Source: Diphasiastrum complanatum (taxonomy: Eukaryota > Streptophyta > Lycopodiopsida > Lycopodiales > Lycopodiaceae). Taken from it: DNA of 64,000 nt. How positions within the stretch are numbered: position 1 is the stretch's first letter; every line of letters starts with the position of its first letter. The notes under the pieces are model-generated. The model ran no database searches, was not told the DNA's origin, and saw only the letters and a list, made by a program, of their open reading frames with translations. Below, in pieces: positions 11,060 to 21,988 of this stretch. The DNA is taken from contig CM055110.1 in the NCBI GenBank assembly GCA_029204225.1, positions 47,404,921-47,468,920 on the forward strand. The letters run 5' to 3'. The position numbers and the translations under genes are program-made.

Positions 11060-12190
11060 ATCAGCAGTCTTTTGTAAAATCTAAAGGTGTAGTTGAAGAT
11101 ATCCCAATAAAGATAGTGAGAGTGTAATTCGTAATCACCTTTGTGGTGATGGAAATTCTAGAGTCTCCTTCCACCTATCGAGTTTTACTAGGAAGGCCTT
11201 GGTTGAGAGTCGCACAAGTGGTTCACAACTGGTGAACATGAAAACTCACCTTTGAGAATAGAGAGCAGGTTGTAAGGTAGGCCCAACCACATGGGCAGTG
11301 AAACCTATTGCACCCAAGGCTGATGATAGAGCATCCACCATAGACCACAACATTGATCACCCAAGTCAAGCCAAGGGCCAAGGGAGGTCATTACGATTCT
11401 CAGATGGATATCGTGCAATGGACTAAAGCATTAGCCACAATTGACTGTATTGCATGGCATGCATCTCAACTAGAATCAGATTTAGAATCTAGCACATCTT
11501 CACTGAAAGGTTACACCCTTGACATGCCAATAACTTATGGGGTGAACATGATCAATGTGGCATGGTTAGTAGTAGAACCTATGCTTGAGCAAGTTGAAGA
11601 TGATTTGGTATCCTGGCGACATGCCTTTTTCTACAATGAAGAAGTTGAGGTTACAGATGAACAAGTCCTGCAACATTTGGACCCTAATCGATATGGAATG
11701 AGAAACATACCAGCTCAACCTCCACAATAATCGCCAATAGCTAAAGTTTCCAAGGTGGAACCACCCAAGGCACCTATTACTAAGAAAAATCAAATGAAAC
11801 AACGCTACAGTTAGGTGATCCGATGGAGTGATCTACCAAAAGAATCAATAGCTATGGTTAATGTAGATATTCGTAATCATGAAGTGAATATCAAATTAAT
11901 TCCCAAGAAAGATAACAAGGACGTATCCGATTATGTTGACATAAAAGAAAAAAAGAAGATATTGGACCCCTTGAAATCTATCTGGTTGGAACCAGACACA
12001 GCATCAGTGTCTCAGATGACTGGAAGCCCAAAGCCTATGAAAGCTTTTGGGATTAACCATGACTAAAGGCCTTGATCAATTCATTCAAGATTTCTATGAG
12101 TATCTTACTTCTCTTTATAGTGAAATACCTCCAAAGATACAGATGCTCATGTTTATTGATCGATTGCGTAAAGACTATCAAGTGGATGCT
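11060..12190 (+). pseudogene. Ty3/gypsy protease and protease-RT linker remnant
   Basis: At 11080-11230 the plus strand encodes KGVVEDIPIKI, a stop, FVITFVVM and LLGRPWLRVAQVVHNW, the C-terminal half of a gypsy protease. Then 11353-11730 gives the family-specific acidic linker (KGGHYDSQMDIVQW, MPITYGVNMINVAWL, DDLVSWRHAFFY, DEQVLQHLDP). The 11815-12066 frame continues it. The same domain order is better preserved at 37335-38484 (plus) and 44920-43186 (minus). Multiple stops and frame changes occur. RT and integrase are lost, and the sequence meets LTR-A at about 12207. Confidence 0.8.
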
Positions 12191-12206
12191 AGAAGGAACC
12201 ATTCTA

Positions 12207-12474
12207 ACGTGAAAGATTCAACTAGTTTGATCATATTTGCTATATTTTCATATTTGACAAATTGAGGCCAAGTTTGTTTTAGACTTAGAGTTTGACTTTT
12301 TAGTCTAAATTTCATTTGAATAAACACTTTTTGAAAGTGTGGGAAAGTTTGAAGTCGAGTTTGAGTAGATTCAAATTTGAATGCTGGGTACTTTGAATCT
12401 AGACCCAAAAATAATAGGATTAGCATTTTGGTGGGAAAGCCAAGTGGCCAAAATGGTTTGGACCTGCTATAAAA
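12207..12474 (+). repeat. LTR-A fragment (5' portion up to the TATA box)
   Basis: It begins CGTGAAAGATTCAACTAG and follows LTR-A, including TTTGAATGCTGGGTACTTTG, to CTATAAAAGG at 12474. It then joins gypsy gag sequence abruptly. The first TG has become CG. Confidence 0.8.
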
Positions 12475-12475
12475 G

Positions 12476-13470
12476 GTGAGCTCAAACCAGAAGACTGTTT
12501 ATGCACCAGTCAATCTACCGCCACAAGAGCTGGCGGGCAACTATTATAACTATGGCACACAAGGCCATTATTCCCCCGATTGCCCGGAGCCTCGCCGACC
12601 AATCCGCTATGTTCCATTATGTTCAAATTGCTCAGGAGAAGGACATCAAGCTACAGACTGTCCAAAGCCTCAAAAGCCGAAGGTACTGTACAAATATGTC
12701 CAGACTCCAGGTGCAGAACCAGAGATAAAGAAGAAACGAGAAGATGCAGTCGTATAGAGAATCGAATGCTCCGACGAAGGAACTCTGCTGACCACTGATA
12801 CCAATTGGCCGAGTGATTTGGAAGATGTTTTAAAGTCTCCACTCGAAGCACTTCAAAATCACCCAAACCAATGAAAGAGAGTTCAGCTAAGACTTGGAAG
12901 AATAAGTAGAAACATCCAACAAAGCAGTTAAAAAACAAGTCTTTTATCCAAAAAGACTTGAAAGATGATTCTGATTATAACCGAAATGCTGCAAAGCTGT
13001 TTAAGAAGGATGTTGCAGAGGAAGCGAAAACTTTAATCGAAGATGACCTTAAATCCAATCCACTTCAAAAGAAGGTTACTTTTGAAGGCAGGGAGGAGGA
13101 AGTTCCATTAAGTTCAAATTAAGGAGGAGGCAGTTCCATTCAAGGTTACTTTTGAAGGCAAGGAGGAGGAAGTTCCATTAAGGAGGCTGCAGACAAAGAA
13201 GCAATATGACATTGTTTCAGATATCGGTTCCTTGAGACTAAATATTACATTCGAGCAACTGCTATCTGACGACAACTACTATAGAAAGCATCTAAAGAGC
13301 GTATCACAAACAAGGAGGAAGAAGAAGATTTCTCTAGCAAAGATATCCCTTCTTACAGTTGACCTTGGAGACCTAGGAGCACCAGAGATTGATGTCTCTA
13401 TCTCAAGGTGTTTAATTGAAAAAGTACCAATTGACTCCGACGTTGATTTATCTCACCTACTTTCCTAAAT
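12476..13470 (+). pseudogene. Ty3/gypsy gag (two zinc knuckles) to protease N-terminus
   Basis: 12476-12757 encodes two consecutive zinc knuckles. The first is damaged (YNYGTQGHYSPDC, first Cys lost) and the second is intact (CSNCSGEGHQATDC, CX2CX4HX4C). They are followed by a basic linker. After about 12950 there are several frame breaks, including a 70-bp direct duplication at 13072. Then 13232-13468 encodes LRLNITFEQLL and LGDLGAPEIDVSISRCLIEKVPIDS, the start of a gypsy protease ending at its catalytic Asp-Ser. The sequence then leaves the gypsy frame. This lineage is different from the 37-kb gypsy. Confidence 0.75.
13072..13183. repeat. 70-bp direct duplication inside the gypsy remnant
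   Basis: AAGGTTACTTTTGAAGGCA followed by a GGAGGAGGAAGTTCCATTAAG stretch appears at 13072 and again at 13142. The 70-bp step is not a multiple of three, so it shifts the reading frame. Confidence 0.85.
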
Positions 13471-13670
13471 CCCATGTTAATCTAGTTCCATTCATTGCTA
13501 CATATTTACTTGTATTGTCGTGCAGCTCAACTACTAAAGACGAGTAAGTGAAGATGGCCGACATATCGGAGTTGGACAAACTATCGGGTAGACCCAACCT
13601 GGTCGACATATCGGAGAAGCCCAACTTATCGGCCTCCTCACGCTCATCCTTTGTACTGCACAAGTGTGTT

Positions 13671-13983
13671 ATTTCCCATTTGTTACATTTTTAGTTTATG
13701 CTAGTTAATGTTTCTCCATAAGCAATGATATTGAGCATTTGAGCCAACCTCCATCTCAAATCTCTCTCTCTCTTTCTCCCTTTCCCTCTCTCTCTCTCTC
13801 TCTCTCTCTCTTCTACTCTTCTATTTCCCTTCACTCAAACCATGTGAAATGTTAGTTTAGCAGAGTAGAGTTAGTGGTGGGTAGTGTTAAGAGTGATAGA
13901 GTAAGTGTAAAAGTAGAGAAGTATCTAAAAGTTGCATCTTTACATAGTTAGGCACCTATCCAGTGTTTTTACCCTTGTTGACA
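13671..13983 (+). repeat. Gypsy LTR fragment (3' part, family LTR-Y) with a CT-rich microsatellite
   Basis: It matches the 3' part of the LTR at 42055-42818: TCCATAAGCAATGA, CATTTGAGCCAACCTCCATCTC, a CT-rich tract (here 13761-13812), then AGGCACCTATCCAG and CTTGTTGACA at the end. The CT tract length differs between copies. Confidence 0.75.
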
Positions 13984-14024
13984 GGCAGGAGGGCTACTAC
14001 TATGAAAGATCTACGTCCCTACAC

Positions 14025-14430
14025 TTGGTAGTGAATTTAAGATACAAGATCTAGGAGTTCTTCACTACATTTTAGGCCTAGAAATTGACTTTTAGAAAGA
14101 TCATGCTTTCATAAGTCAAAGTAGATATGCTATTTCCATGCTTAAAAAATTTCAAATGGAAAATTGTAAAGGCATAGATACTCCAATGGACATCACACTT
14201 TATAGGAGTCTTATTGGCTCTCTTATTTGGTTAACAGTGACTAGGCCTGATCTAAGTTTTAGTGTGCACAAATTAAGCCAATACATGCAGGATCCAAAGA
14301 TATGTCATTGGAAATTGGCAAAGAGAATCTTGAGATATGTATCTTCTACCTTAGACTCTGGGTTGATCTATAAAGGAGAAGATCACACAAGCATCTCCAT
14401 CAAACTCAACTCTGAGGCCTTTACTTAGAA
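14025..14430 (+). pseudogene. Copia RT C-terminus / RNase H N-terminal fragment
   Basis: Plus-strand frame with IQDLGVLHYILGLEID, a stop, KFQMENCKGIDTPMD, then LYRSLIGSLIWLTVTRPDLS and KLSQYMQDPKICHWKLAKRILRYV. This is the connection between copia RT and RNase H. A short deletion joins DTPMD directly to the LYRSLIG block. It ends against an oppositely oriented gag-protease fragment. Confidence 0.8.
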
Positions 14431-15545
14431 ATTGACTCACACTAAGCAAATTCTTGGTAATAGATGGAATAAACAAGACATCCTCCAAATGAACATTCCT
14501 ATTTGTAGATATAGAAATAGGAATTGTTCCAATTCCTTTGATTGCACACTCACCATCATTGGCCATGTAGATCACTCTCTTGTCATCCCCATATGCCAAC
14601 AGAGAAGTGAAGTACTCTTTGTGAAAAGTCATGTGTGAACTTGCTCCACTATCAATCCACCAAGGATCTAGATCTCCATCATTAGCAAGCATACATGAAG
14701 ACATCACAAAAGCATCATCATTTGCATCTTGAACATCCAAACCATCCTCATCAAGAGTAAGATTACCTTGCTTGTCTCGTTGATCTCTCTTCTTCTTGTA
14801 GCACTCACTTGCAAAGTGTCCTTTGATGCCAAAATAGAAGCACTTGAGCTTTGATATATCCTTCTTTTTTTCACTTGAATAACCATCTTGCCCTTTAGAC
14901 CACTTACTTTTGGTTTTGCCCTTTAATTTTCCCTTTGTGGACATAGCATCCTCTTGAAGTGTCGATGTAGATCCACCTCTTGCTTGAAGCCTATATTTTT
15001 CATTGATCAAGATTTCTTGAAGATCCATCAAACTTGGCAAAGTCTTTTGAATAGCAATACTTTGAACAATGTTAGCATGAGCATCCAACAAGCCATTAAG
15101 AATCACTTGACCTTCCTTAATGCTTTCATCAATGCAAGCCAACTCATCATTCGATGCTTTCATCCTCAAAACAAAAGTACTTGGACTTTCTTCATTATTT
15201 TGCAAACAAGAAAAGATTTGCCTTCTTAGAGTCAACACTCTAGAAGTAGACTTGGATTCATAAAGCTTCTTCAATGAATCCCAAGCTTACAAAGATGATG
15301 TCCACTTACCAACTTCCTTGAGAAGCTCAATGGTAACATTCATCTTTATCATTTGTAGAGCCTTCTTGGCCCTCTTGTCATACCTTACTTGATCTTGTTA
15401 TGTTGTTGGTCTCTCCTCCAAACCTACAACAATATCCAAAACATCGTTCATCTCAAGAAGTGATTCCATCCTCACTTTCCACAATAAATAGCTACTTGAG
15501 GTAAGCCTATCATTGGCTTCCAACATGACTCCACTTGATGTTGCC
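14395..15545 (-). pseudogene. Copia gag-protease fragment
   Basis: The minus strand from Met at 15545 encodes copia Gag (VRMESLLEMNDVLDIVVG) with stops at about 15398 and 15286. It then has an open run of about 300 codons, 15274-14351. That run has KLYESKSTSRVLTLRR, DELACIDESIKE and a zinc knuckle whose second Cys is Phe (CFYFGIKGHFASEC). It also has an intact copia protease motif WWIDSGASSHMT and the NLLSVSQF block that precedes the integrase. It is cut at about 14395. The 15546-15760 stretch is its leader. Confidence 0.85.
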
Positions 15546-15821
15546 ATGTAGCAATGACCTTATCTTCTCTTTCAACCTGTTTCAATGCACAAAGCACTCC
15601 TTTGAACAACAACAAATGTTTTCAAAAGAAATCACAAAGATTTGAAACTAAATAATTCTCTTCTAGCACTTATACCAAGCAAATCAACACATAGAATCAT
15701 GAAATCTTAATCAACCTATGATCTATCCTCAATCTAATAACTCTTTCAAAGAGTTGCATTTGTGAAGTTAAGATCAGCCCTAGGGTTGATAAGCAAGTCT
15801 ATGTTATCTTCAAACCTGTTG

Positions 15822-15830
15822 TGAGGAGGA
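15822..15830 (+). other. Polypurine tract before a 3' LTR
   Basis: GAGGAGGAG directly precedes TGTTAAGATT. Similar PPT-LTR junctions occur at 20748 and 36111. Confidence 0.65.
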
Positions 15831-16310
15831 GTGTTAAGATTACACAAGCTAGTTTGCATAATTTCCACTTGTAAATGACTTTGAGGTAATGTTGTGGGAT
15901 GTCACACGTGCCAAAAGCATAGGATATCTTATTTTAATTCAAATCATTAATCTAGATTTGGAATGGTACCTTTGGAATGTCTCCAAAGAGTGCATGGATA
16001 GATTAGATTAAAAATAGAAGCTTAAAATAGCAATTTTCTTATTTTTTCATGGATCTCAAGGTATTGACCCTAATTAGGGTGGATCAAGTGGATATTTACT
16101 TCATAGTTTTAATATCATCTTATGAGGAGTCTAACTTGAAAAGGACGAACCTAGATATCAAAACTACAAGCCTGTAGGGTGGTATAAGTGATTTTTGTTA
16201 TTTTGGACCTATAGGGCTAGAAATTAGGGTTCTAGGTTTTCCTGACTCAATTTAGACTCTGATACAACTTTCTTTGAGGTTGGATTATAGAGTCTGTACA
16301 CTTGTGATCC
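15831..16310 (+). repeat. 3' LTR, copia family LTR-B (3' end not resolved)
   Basis: It starts TGTTAAGATTACACAAGCTAG after a PPT and is recognisably related to the LTR at 29206-29902, which begins TGTTAAAATCCACAAGCTAG on the minus strand. Both also share the TTAGGGTGGATC region. Similarity is clear to about 16110. The rest up to the RNase H fragment at 16314 may be LTR or other DNA. Confidence 0.6.
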
Positions 16311-16313
16311 ATT

Positions 16314-16550
16314 CTAGTATCCAACTCCATAACACTTTAGCTCCATCAGTAGCCTCTTGATCCATAAAACTTCCTTTGTGGTGGTTGTAAGAGCCTTGTA
16401 CTCAGCTTCACAAGATGACAAAAATATAGTTGCTTGCTTCTTTGATAGCCAAGAAACTAGATTCCCTCCAACAAAAACCATGTAAGCACTTGTGGATTTT
16501 CTATCCACTCTGTCTCCTGCAAAATCCGAGTCTAAAATTGCAACCAAAGT
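16314..16550 (-). pseudogene. Copia RNase H fragment
   Basis: The minus strand encodes LDSDFAGDRVDRKSTSAYMVF, SWLSKKQATIFLSSCEAEYKALT and WIKRLLMEL. This is the central copia RNase H with its Asp (DSDFAGD) and Glu (AEAEY in the family, here CEAEY). It is only about 78 codons long and abuts plus-strand integrase at about 16551. Confidence 0.85.
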
Positions 16551-18665
16551 GTGTACATTCGGATATTCATAGATTTACTACAATGAGCAATAATGGAGCT
16601 AAGATGTATGTAACTTTCATTGATGATTTTAGACTACAGAGCAAAGATGAAGTGTATGATGTCTTTGTTAAGTTCATGAATGCAAAGGAGAACCAATTTT
16701 CCACAAGGATCAAGTGCTTGAGGGGTAACAATGGTGGTGAGTACATATCTACCAAGTTCAAGGCCTTTTGTGATCAGCATGGGATCAAGAGGGAGTATAC
16801 AACATCAAGGACCCACAACAAAATGGAGTGGCTGAAAGGAAGAATAGGACTTTATGTGAAAGTGCTAAGTCCATGAGATTAAGTGATAATCTTGATAAAC
16901 CATTTTGGGATCAAGCTTTGTTGTGTGCCAATTTCTTGTGCAATAGGTGGCCGAGTGCTATTTTGGATGGAAGGACACCTTTTGAGATGCTATTCAAGAG
17001 GAGGCCAAGTGTCAACTTTCTAAGAACTTTTGGATGCACATGCTATGTCAACATTACTCTTGATGATAGGACCAAGGAGGATCCATCTTCAAGGAAAGGT
17101 ATTTTTGTTGGATATAGTGAGGTGAGTAAAGCCTACAAGGTTTACATTCCTACTACTAACAAAGTGATTGTTGGTAGAGATGTCATTTTTGATGAGGGAA
17201 ACATTCCAAAAGTATCTTCAAGCATTATTGATGCTGATGTGGATGGATCTAACATGCTTGATATTGATGTAAAGGATCCTACTTTAGATGGTGATGATGA
17301 TGGACCTTCATCAAGTCAAAAGCCAAGGAGAACATCAAGGAAAAGAAAAGTACCTTCAAGGCTCACATATGATGAAAAGGATAAGCAAGTATTTTTTGGA
17401 GATTATGTTGCTTTCCTAACCTCTTTTGACGAACCTACAAGGGTAGATGAAGCAAGGAAAGAAGAGGAGTGGATCCAAGCAATGGATCTTGAGTATCAAG
17501 CTCGTATGAAGAATGGAACATGGAGATTGGTGAAGTTACCTAAGGACAAGTAAACTATTGGATGCAAATGGATCTTCAAGGTGAAGACAAACCAATATGG
17601 ATCTATCAACAAGTACAAGGAAAGGTTAGAGGCAAAAGGATATGCTCAAGAACAAGGGATTGACTATGATGAGACCTTTTCACCCTTGGCAAAGATGGTA
17701 AGCATTTGAGTCATCATCTCACTTGCTACACTTTATGGATGGGATCTATGGCAAATGGATATTACAAATGCATTCTTGAATGGTGATCTTGAGGAGAAAG
17801 TGTACATGGAGCAACCCGAGAGCTACATTTCTACTACAAAGCCAAATCATGTGTGTCTACTACAAAAGAGTTTGTATGGGCTTAAGCAAGCACCAAGGAG
17901 TTGGTATGCTAAGCTTAACACTTTTTTACTCTCTCAAGGCTTTGTTATGAGTGAGTATAATCATTCACTTTATTATAGGTCTGCTGGAAATGATGTTACC
18001 ATCTTGCTAATCTATGTGGATGATATCATCTTGAGTGGTGGAGACAATCAAGATGTGGAGGATATCAAGAGTGCTCTTAGAAAGGAGTTTGAGGTGCATG
18101 ATCTTGGTAACTTGCATTACATTTTGGGAATAGAAGTGATTAGGAATTCTCAATCTACTTTCATTTGTCAAGAGAAGTATTATAAATCTATTCTAGAAAG
18201 ATTTCATATGGTAGATGCAAAAGCTAGTGATACACCTATGGAGTCTCATGTAAAGCTAACTATAAGAGGTAGTGAAAGATCCTTCAAGGACATTACTCTC
18301 TATTAGAAACTAGTTGGTTCACTCATCTATCTAGCCATTACTAGACCAAATCTAAGCTATTGTGTTGGAAGACTGAGTCAATTCATGCAAGATCCTAGTG
18401 AGGAGCATTGGAAGCTAGGAAAATGAGTTTTTAGGTACATCATTGGAACTCAAAATTTTGGCATATTTGTATGAGGGATCATCATCTAATATTTTTGTAT
18501 TTTTAGATTCAGACTATGCTGGAGATGTAATGGATAGGAAATCCATTAGTACTAATTGTATTTTCATAGGTGATGGAGCTATATCATGGATGTCGAAGAA
18601 ATAAGCCACTATCTCATTGTCATCTAGTGAGGCCGAGTACAAAGCTCTTACACATTGCACAAAAA
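16551..18665 (+). pseudogene. Copia pol remnant: integrase, RT, RNase H
   Basis: Integrase begins at its catalytic core (HSDIHRFTTMSNNGAKMY, FIDDF). The second catalytic Asp is replaced (CLRGNNGGEY, family LR.DNGGEY). The frame breaks at the third motif, continuing at 16828 as AERKNRTLCESA, and the integrase tail includes FVGYSEVSKAYKVY. RT starts about 17470 (EEWIQAMDLEYQA). Stops at about 17552 and 17709 separate it from 17755-18306, which has DITNAFLNGDLEEKVYMEQPE and the intact active site LIYVDDIILSG. RNase H follows from about 18307, with stops and frame changes to SLSSSEAEYKALT, and is lost at 18665. It is closely related to the 6044 and 51915 copies. Confidence 0.9.
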
Positions 18666-18795
18666 CATTGGGGACTACAGAGGCAGTGATTGACAAGCAA
18701 CACGTAAACTACACATCAATTACCAGTCTGTCGTCAAGCTATGATTGACATGGAGTTTATTAACAAGAGGCTGATACAAAAGGAAGGCAGACGCG
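18666..18795. other. Unassigned junction segment
   Basis: A short stretch between the broken RNase H and the LTR-E fragment. Nothing is recognised. Confidence 0.4.
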
Positions 18796-19003
18796 ACTGT
18801 AATCTTGTACTTTTAATCATTCTTTGACTCATTGCTATCATAGTCTATTGATTAGCATGCTAGATTGTGAATTAGCCATATCTTCTGAACTAGATCTTGT
18901 TGAACAATCTAGAATCAGGGTACTGTGCCAATCACAAAGCTTAAACAAGATCAGTCACTCTTGTGGACATTCCCCACACGTGTGAATTCTGGAATTTTCA
19001 ACA
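18796..19003 (+). repeat. 5' LTR fragment of non-autonomous element E (LTR-E)
   Basis: It matches the 3' end of the LTR at 20757-21569, from CTGTAATCTTGTACTTTTAA to GGAATTTTCAACA, and directly precedes a PBS. The first roughly 640 bp are missing. It keeps a segment of about 44 bp containing CACACGTGTG that the 3' LTR lacks. Confidence 0.85.
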
Positions 19004-19015
19004 TGGTATCAGAAC
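19004..19015 (+). other. Primer binding site of element E
   Basis: TGGTATCAGAAC directly follows the LTR end AACA, one base different from the common iMet-type site. The leader 19016-19536 shows no coding signal. Confidence 0.8.
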
Positions 19016-19536
19016 ATCATTAAGCTTTGCATGCTAATTTCCCTGATAGTACAAGAAATTGAGAGATAAACAAGCAAAAAAAGCAGTTTTTCACCTTTTC
19101 TAACATTTCTCTGAAGTGTAATTGGATCAAATCGGACCTGAACTGAATTTTCATACCTAAATTAAGGTAGTACGAAATTCTGGAATTCCGCACATTGAAA
19201 ATCAAAGATCTTTAGTCCCTTTGTTCTCCTTATTTATAGATCCAAAGATAGTAGTGTTATAGCTTGATGGAAATCTTATGATTTGTACTTTCCATAGAAA
19301 TTGAAACCAAATCAATTTGAAGTGTCTAGCAAGAGTTATAATCTCTTAAAGAGGATTAGGATAGGTCCAAAATCCGAGTGACAACATTTTGATTTGAATC
19401 AATTTTTACTTTGTTCTGAATTCATGGTTTTGAGCATCCTACACAAGAAACTAAGGATCAAGACTGAGTTTGAAGTAATTGAACACCCTTTGAGCTTCTA
19501 AGTGTCAATAGTGTTTTCTTTTGTTGCATTTCACAT

Positions 19537-20646
19537 GTGCCAAAAGTAGGATTCAAACTAACCAAAGTCTTGTTCAGTTATAAGCCTAAGGTTGTATACC
19601 TTAGTGTTCTTGAAGACTATTTCTTTGTATGTGGTTTCTTGGATCCTAGTCTGTGGATCATGGTTGGATGCTTATCCACCAAGGAAGGCTACATAGCCTT
19701 TACACTCTCTATCTCGAAGGTGTTTGAGCATGGAGAAGTTCTTGATTTTGAAGATCTATTTTCTATCTTGGAAGTGGCCGAGAGCACAATGTCTCATAGT
19801 GCATCACAAGTCATTACTATGGCAAGTAATCAAGTTGTGATGAGGTCAAGGTTTGAGGAGTATCCTCAACATGCATGTCCAAGGAGATCTTCAACATTGT
19901 ACAAGGCCGAGTCCTTGTTGATCTTATTTCATGGAAAAGAAAAGAAAAGTAAAGGTGGTATTCATTTTGTTTTACTCACCTATTGTTCTTTTTCTTTGAT
20001 TAATGATGTATCTTGCTTTATTGAGATTTGCTTATCTCAAAGATCAAGTAAGACTATTCTGTTTTTGAATGAAGTCTTTATTTTGGAATTACTTCTTGTC
20101 TTTTGTGACTTGATTATGTTTCCAAAACATCTAGAAAGCAAGATGTTGTACCATCATTTGTATGCTCTTAAATTGAGTAAGAGCAAGTATGAGTTTAGTA
20201 CTCATAGTTTGAAAAAAGGAGTTTCTTCATGTATTGAGGCATATTGTAAACTTCTTGTGAGGTTAAGTGAAGCATCCACTGAGGACACTTACACCCTCAA
20301 GAAAGTATTTAGCCTTAATTTGATCAAGTTTGAGTATGGTTTCAAGATTAGATCCATTTTGGATAGAGTTCATATTTTTTGGACTAGTGAAGCTAGTATG
20401 CTTAATCTTGAATATTGCTCATGGTACAATCTTGATCTGTATGATCTTTGTGGTCAAGATGAGGCATGGAAGCCTTGGTTTTTTCAGTCTTTCTTGCAGC
20501 CAACTTCATGCATGGGGACTTTGCATATCCAGGATCGACATCAGACATGCAGGAGGTACATTGGCATAGTAGCAGGTTGGCGGAATATTTTTCAAAGGCA
20601 TTTGGAAAAGATTTCTATCAAAGAGAACTTATCATGGATTTGGTAA
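19537..20646 (+). CDS. Unrecognised ORF of non-autonomous LTR element E
   Basis: A 369-codon open frame fills most of the interior between PBS and PPT. I recognise no gag, protease, integrase, RT or RNase H motif. It is not random: residues about 128-245 align with the ORF of element F (35173-35772). Shared words include FHGKE/FQGKE, YALKLSKSK/YALESCKSK, THSLK and VRLSEAS..DTY/VRVSESS..DTY. Both ORFs end with IKE.LSWIW. Near the end (about 20466-20620) similarity shifts frame (SRLAEYFSKAFGKD), so the copy probably has small late indels. No signal peptide or clear membrane segment is seen; some stretches are hydrophobic and Cys-rich. It could be a highly diverged Gag or a captured host gene. 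Function unknown. Confidence 0.6.
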   Translation: MPKVGFKLTKVLFSYKPKVVYLSVLEDYFFVCGFLDPSLWIMVGCLSTKEGYIAFTLSISKVFEHGEVLDFEDLFSILEVAESTMSHSASQVITMASNQVVMRSRFEEYPQHACPRRSSTLYKAESLLILFHGKEKKSKGGIHFVLLTYCSFSLINDVSCFIEICLSQRSSKTILFLNEVFILELLLVFCDLIMFPKHLESKMLYHHLYALKLSKSKYEFSTHSLKKGVSSCIEAYCKLLVRLSEASTEDTYTLKKVFSLNLIKFEYGFKIRSILDRVHIFWTSEASMLNLEYCSWYNLDLYDLCGQDEAWKPWFFQSFLQPTSCMGTLHIQDRHQTCRRYIGIVAGWRNIFQRHLEKISIKENLSWIW

Positions 20647-20747
20647 GCATACTGCTATGATGGATTTTTTTGTTCATCTTCACTTCAAATGCAAAGCAAA
20701 GAATCCAAACTCAAAGGATCTTCACCAACATCAGATAGATATATTTT

Positions 20748-20756
20748 AAGGAGGAG
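20748..20756 (+). other. Polypurine tract of element E
   Basis: AAGGAGGAG lies immediately before the 3' LTR start TGTTAAAAATTG. Confidence 0.75.
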
Positions 20757-21569
20757 TGTTAAAAATTGTAAAACATATAATGTTTGGGGGATCCTACCCA
20801 TGTAAATATTTTGTACATATCCAAGGTATGTGAATTGAGCACATATCCTTGTAGAATAGGGCGAGTTTGAGTTAGGTAGATCAAATTCCAATGACATGCA
20901 TAAAGTCTAGTTGGTCTAGTATGATATGCAATAATGTTGCCAATGTCTAGTTTGACATGCATATAGAGATTCACATGGAATTGGTCCATTATGACCTTGT
21001 AGAAACTCGAGCCACAATAAATGCATAATGTCCTAAGTTTCCATAGTGACATGCAAAGCATGCAATCACTCTAATGGACACATGCATGTAGATTTGTACA
21101 TGGCTAGTTGAGAAATTGCCATTTGGAGAAAGTAGGTAGAAGTTAGGTGCAACCTATGCATGCTAGCAATTAGGTGTCAAGTTAATAGTTGTTTGCACTT
21201 GAATAGGTGTAGGATGTGCATTGAATGCAAGGAATACCACAAATTTTGTCTCTCCTATATATGTGCATATCATTCTCATTCACAAAGTAATGAAGAACTG
21301 AAGTTTTGTAGCTATTTCATGCTAGGTTGGATCTAAACTGTTTTTTCTTGTTATCTCTCTAGTTTTCTCTCTCTAACTCGTGTTGAAGCTAATGCTAAAA
21401 CACTGTAATCTTGTACTTTTAATCATTCTTTGATTCATTGCTATCATAGTCTATCGATTAGCATGCTAGATTGTGAATTAGCCATATCTTCTGAACTAGA
21501 TCTTGTTGAACAATCTAGAATCAGGGTACTGTGCCAATCACAAAGGTGTGAATTTTGGAATTTTCAACA
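20757..21569 (+). repeat. 3' LTR of element E (LTR-E, 813 bp)
   Basis: It starts TGTTAAAAATTGTAAAAC after the PPT and ends GGAATTTTCAACA, with TG/CA ends. Its last part matches 18796-19003, apart from a deletion of about 44 bp. It runs straight into an LTR-A fragment, so E probably inserted into or recombined with LTR-A. Confidence 0.85.
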
Positions 21570-21988
21570 TTTTGGAGGGAAAACCAAGTGGCCAAATAGG
21601 GTTTGGACCTACTATAAAAGGATGTAACTCATGGAGAGACATATCTTCTCTCTTCTCTATCTCATTTCATGCTTATACATGGTTTTCTTGGGTTCTACTA
21701 TCCATTGGTGCACTATATTTGCGATTGCTTGCAATTATATGTGTAGAATGATCTATATTTGCTATTTTTGGATCCACACGTGTCAAATACAATAGCTTTC
21801 TGGTTTTGTATGGACAACAATAGTACTTTATGATTTGGTTCATGTTTGATCAAGTTCTTTAGAGTTTGCATCTCATTCATAGAGTAGATGCTAATTTTTC
21901 TACATTGGCAGGATTGTTGATTTGTTTTTCTTCTAAACTCAAGATCAGTTTATGAATTCGGATCATCATTGATCTGAATTCGTTCACA
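21570..21988 (+). repeat. LTR-A fragment (3' portion)
   Basis: It matches LTR-A from TTTTGGAGGGAAAACCAAG to the end TTCACA at 21988 and includes the TATA box TATAAAA at 21613-21619. The PBS expected next is not recognisable. Confidence 0.75.

Noticed and set aside
13551-13690. 46-codon frame starting MADISELDKLSGR
   Set aside because: It arises from a local repeat of GACATATCGG, is short, and has no flanking gene signals.
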